Shown piece after piece: positions 60,901-64,000 of a DNA stretch of 64,000 nt. This stretch comes from Dryococelus australis (Eukaryota; Arthropoda; Insecta; Phasmatodea; Phasmatidae). Both the position numbers and the translations under genes were made by a program. The stretch is from NCBI GenBank assembly GCA_029891345.1, contig CM057009.1, positions 89,079,416 through 89,143,415 of the forward strand, in the 5' to 3' direction. The notes under the pieces are model-generated. The model was not told the origin of the DNA and did no database searches. It saw nothing but the letters and a program-made list of their open reading frames with translations. Positions within the stretch are counted from its first letter, which is position 1; each line of letters opens with the position of its first letter.

Positions 60901-61149
60901 AACGTTATTAATTACCCTGTGGCAGATTTTTCTAGAGTTGTTTTAAATTACGCTCCCAATCACGAGCACCTCGTCACTGAGTAGCTGGACTTTCATTTGA
61001 TCTTACAAATGTCCCATAGGCAACAGATCAGTTGACTCATGAAATTATCATTGATGGTAAACCATATCTATACACCTCACAAGAAGTTTTGAATATTATA
61101 AGATAAGGCTGTTTGGGTGTTAGGAGTCACGTAGCTCTTTTGTGATGAA
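57936..61149. other. Non-coding DNA
   Basis: No gene supported. A GC-richer block at 58,545-58,790 with an 88-codon minus frame is unassigned. A run of about 17 C lies near 59,623-59,639. AT-rich elsewhere. Confidence 0.45.
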
Positions 61150-61363
61150 CAGAGAGTGCACTAACTCATTGAACATGCCTGGATCAAGCTAAAAACAGCA
61201 AGCAGTTTTTAATCGTCCACAGCCTCCATAAACATTTGCAGATCTCATAAGAGCTGCCCAGATGGAATGGGACATTCGTCCGGAATATGTTATCAACACA
61301 ATGTCATGGCACAGCATGTTAGGGATGTTGCACAATGCACATGGAGGCCATACACGGTACTAA
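61150..61363 (+). pseudogene. Tc1-like transposase remnant 4, C-terminal end
   Basis: The plus strand encodes LIEHAWIKL (catalytic Glu region, about 61,161-61,187), then after a frameshift AAQMEWDIRPEYVINTM and finally AHGGHTRY followed by TAA (61,361-61,363), the typical last residues of Tc1-family transposases. The N-terminal half and first two catalytic Asp residues were not found upstream. The following ~250 bp (to about 61,630) is probably the element's 3' end. Confidence 0.7.
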
Positions 61364-61914
61364 GCTGCAGAGGGAAGAAAAAAACCCTCCCTAGTAAGAG
61401 ACACCTTTAAGTTACTGTTGTTATTTCGTGTTCATTTGTCTGTGATATTGGGAAAATGTTTTTGTTAAAAACACTTTGCATATCACGTTTTGCATCGGTA
61501 CCGTTGGAAACTTCTAATTGTAATGCTTTCCTTGATGTATATTCCAAACTTTTTGCATTCTGTATGTATATTTCATACTTTTGGTGATGGGTTTATGTAC
61601 TGAAATGAAAATAATGCAAACACGCCTAGTTTCAGCACTATACACCATATCGCTAGTAAAGCGTACGGGATTCTATTGGCAACGGCAGATTCACTAACTG
61701 TGAAAAATCTTACTCAATATGCCACGTTTTTTAATACTGTAGTCATTCCTACGTAAAGCAAATTAACACATTTTGCATGTCACCGCTAGTCGGCTTTCCT
61801 TTATATGCGGGAAAAAATGCATAATTAAAATAAGATACTGGTTGGATACGTTGGAATCTTAAAGACTTACAGTCATCTTTTCAGGAAAACATAAAATATG
61901 GCTTGTTACATAAA

Positions 61915-62060
61915 ATTCACTCATGGTTACTGCCAACTTATCTGAAGCCATGCTAAAGTTCTACTTCCAGGATATTCCTCCGCCTCACGCAAACAAAGCT
62001 TAACCGAGACTAGTTAAATTACACCAAAGTGACAGCGCACCGCATTCGTGCGCACTCAGT
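61915..62060. mobile_element. MITE family 1, possible decayed copy G
   Basis: TTCACTCATGG, then GAAGCCATGCTAAAGTTCTA and ATATTCCTCCGCCT, follow the order of the left half of copies A-E, and GCGCACTCAGT lies downstream. The match is patchy. Confidence 0.35.
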
Positions 62061-62656
62061 AAAATAATATTTTGTATGAAAACTATTTATTAGTAGGCGT
62101 TACCAACACACATATTTTATCACTGTTTTATTCGTATTAATTATAAATTACACATTAGTAAAAGTTCGATATAACCAAAATACAGTACTGTTATGTTAAA
62201 CAAGTACAAAACGCTAATGGTATATGATATTTTTAGAAAACCGCCCAACATGTAGTACATAGGGTGAATTTTCAAAGGTTTGATTCAAAAAGTAAAAAAC
62301 TGCGAATAGACTATACCAAACGATTCAGGAAGGTATATAGACAAAACTCGTGAGTACATGAGAATGCTTTTGAACTTAATTTAACATAACTGTGCGAATT
62401 CGGGAAAAGCGGTTAACTGTGAAATCAAACCTTTTAAGACAGTATAACGTCAGTGGCTATGGAACACGTTATTTTGTCTCAATACAGTATTTGCATTATA
62501 ATTATATAGTTTCGTATAATTATTACAATGTATTTCTAGGTACATATTATTCAGTTTCGTTCACTGCAAAACGAAAATTGAGGCTAGTTATTTCCTGGCT
62601 CATTAAGAAAAACCTCGCATAGCGGGAGGACTTGGAGAGTAACAAAATTGTTACAT

Positions 62657-62837
62657 CGAGAAGATCCGGTAAGTAATGTTTGGCGGGTGTGTTGTGCATG
62701 TAAAAGTTCTGAAAACATAATATCTTAAAATGTTAGGAAATTTAAGTCGAGAAGATCCGGTAAGTAATGTTTGGCGGGTGTGTTGTACATGTAAAAGTTC
62801 TGAAAACATAATATCTTAAAATGTTAGGAAATTTAAG
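62657..62837 (+). repeat. Tandem duplication, 2 x ~90 bp, near-identical
   Basis: Both copies begin TCGAGAAGATCCGGTAAGTA and end AATGTTAGGAAATTTAAG. They differ at essentially one site (TTGTGCATG versus TTGTACATG). The near-identity implies a recent event. Confidence 0.9.
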
Positions 62838-64000
62838 TGGGGATCTTAAGTGTGGGGAAGGGTTGACGGAGAGTTCAAGATAATTGAAATGCAAACTGTC
62901 TAATAGGTTGAGGTTTATGTCAAGAATAAAAGCAGTTAAATAGACGGGTCTGGGTATGGCAAAACTCCACTTAAAATGCTGGTGAGGTTATGGTTGGGAA
63001 ATATTTGCCATGTAAATAGAAGCTGTTGAGCAGTTGATATCATTTAAAATGTTTATTTTTATAGGAAAATATCATATTTATCGAAATAATATCAAACTCA
63101 TAACAAATGAAAATCTATTAATGTATATTTCAAGGATTTCGTTTCCCTTAAACAATAATAATGCTTATATTAATCCGATTCTGAATAATAGCTTTTCGTA
63201 CCACTGAAAAGTGTAAGAATGGAATGTTTCAAGCGAGAATAATGCCATAAAAACTTCATGAAAGATATGATAAGACCGATAGTAATACTATTATTTGTGA
63301 AAATATTTTTTAAAAACATTTCATACTCTAACAGGATTAACATTGTATTAGAAAGAGTATCTAAATTGTTTTTAATTTTTATCATTAAAATAACTGGTAA
63401 AATTATGAAGTGATAATAATGTACACAATTAAGCTTTCTAACATCAATTTAAAAATTCATGAAAAATCATTCAAGTACAAGATATTATTCGTAATAAATT
63501 TTAAGTAAATTAAGTAAATCTTTCAAATAAGCTAAAAATATTATTTTATATAGACCATGTAAATGACAAATGTGTATTTATATTGTTTTAAATGTAAAGG
63601 GAGTGCATATTTAGAAAAATGAAGTAACCGATATCTATTTAACCTACTTTCCTCTACATGAGTGTAAATAAAATTTAGTGGAGTTCTTAAACTCTTTGAT
63701 GTTAAGTAGGCGTTGACATCTCATTGAGAGCACTTTGATGAGAGATTAATCCAGAAACACGTGAAACAGTATCAAGGAAATTAAAATACACGAGTGACTT
63801 AGCCGGGATTATAATTTCGAAGCATTCGTAAAATTAAGCTAGCTTGGAATCAACTGCATCACGGAGGTAGGATTTGGAGCATCAAATTCGGATGTAATCA
63901 GTCTAATGTTTTGAACGAAAGGGTTCACTATCCTGAAATATTTATAAGACCATAATTTTGAAAATAAGTATTTGAGCTACTTAAACACATAAGTTTACAT
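62838..64000. other. Non-coding AT-rich DNA
   Basis: Very AT-rich. No gene or shared repeat seen. Confidence 0.5.

Noticed and set aside
1-64000. CRISPR array, rRNA genes, bacterial operons or riboswitches
   Set aside because: Nothing in the sequence resembles these; tandem arrays present lack the repeat-spacer layout, and the window is eukaryotic.

Overview
This window is from a large, AT-rich eukaryotic genome. The repeat content (Ty3/gypsy retrotransposon, several Tc1/mariner transposases, a hAT-type MITE, tRNA-derived SINEs, a Polinton/adintovirus-like provirus) fits an arthropod, most likely an insect; the order cannot be fixed from the sequence. There is almost no recognisable host coding sequence. 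The best host candidate is one first coding exon on the minus strand (45,083-45,450) that ends in a strong splice donor, with two weaker 5'-exon candidates near 21.5 kb and 25.4 kb.

Layout. 0-5 kb: non-coding DNA with the first copy of a ~400-bp TA-flanked MITE (560-942) and one copy of a repeat found inverted at 12.4-13.1 kb. 5.0-9.85 kb: a 5'-truncated, decayed Ty3/gypsy element (gag, protease, reverse transcriptase/RNase H, integrase). It lies between two inverted fragments that resemble Polinton termini (4.4-5.03 and 13.7-15.2 kb). 13.2-14.2 kb holds a 9-bp minisatellite and a ~115-bp tandem array. 15-31 kb is mainly old non-coding DNA with a short MITE, SINEs and a 1.2-kb member of a second MITE family. 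31.7-32.8 kb is a Tc1-like transposase interrupted by a hAT-type MITE that carries an 18-bp minisatellite and has a perfect 8-bp target duplication.

32.9-41.8 kb is the main object: an ~8.9-kb Polinton/Maverick (adintovirus-like) provirus with inverted repeats of about 1.1-1.2 kb. The minus strand carries an A32-like packaging ATPase, a Polinton-associated protein of unknown function and a retrovirus-type integrase. The plus strand carries a 21-bp heptad repeat, a phospholipase-A2-like virion protein, an adenain-like protease, a penton-like minor capsid protein and a double-jelly-roll major capsid protein. Together these are the integration, packaging and virion-assembly genes; no protein-primed DNA polymerase B was seen. 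Every gene is broken by stops, frameshifts or loss of catalytic residues.

42-64 kb is a mosaic: a dispersed THAP-like repeat family (43.15, 46.33 and 54.69 kb), further copies of the TA-flanked MITE (46.5, 50.7 and 54.3 kb, plus decayed copies), three more Tc1/mariner-type transposase remnants, a short copy of the second MITE, and two recent tandem duplications of about 90 bp. Most of the rest is featureless AT-rich DNA. Coordinates of decayed elements are approximate, and no database search or alignment program was run.
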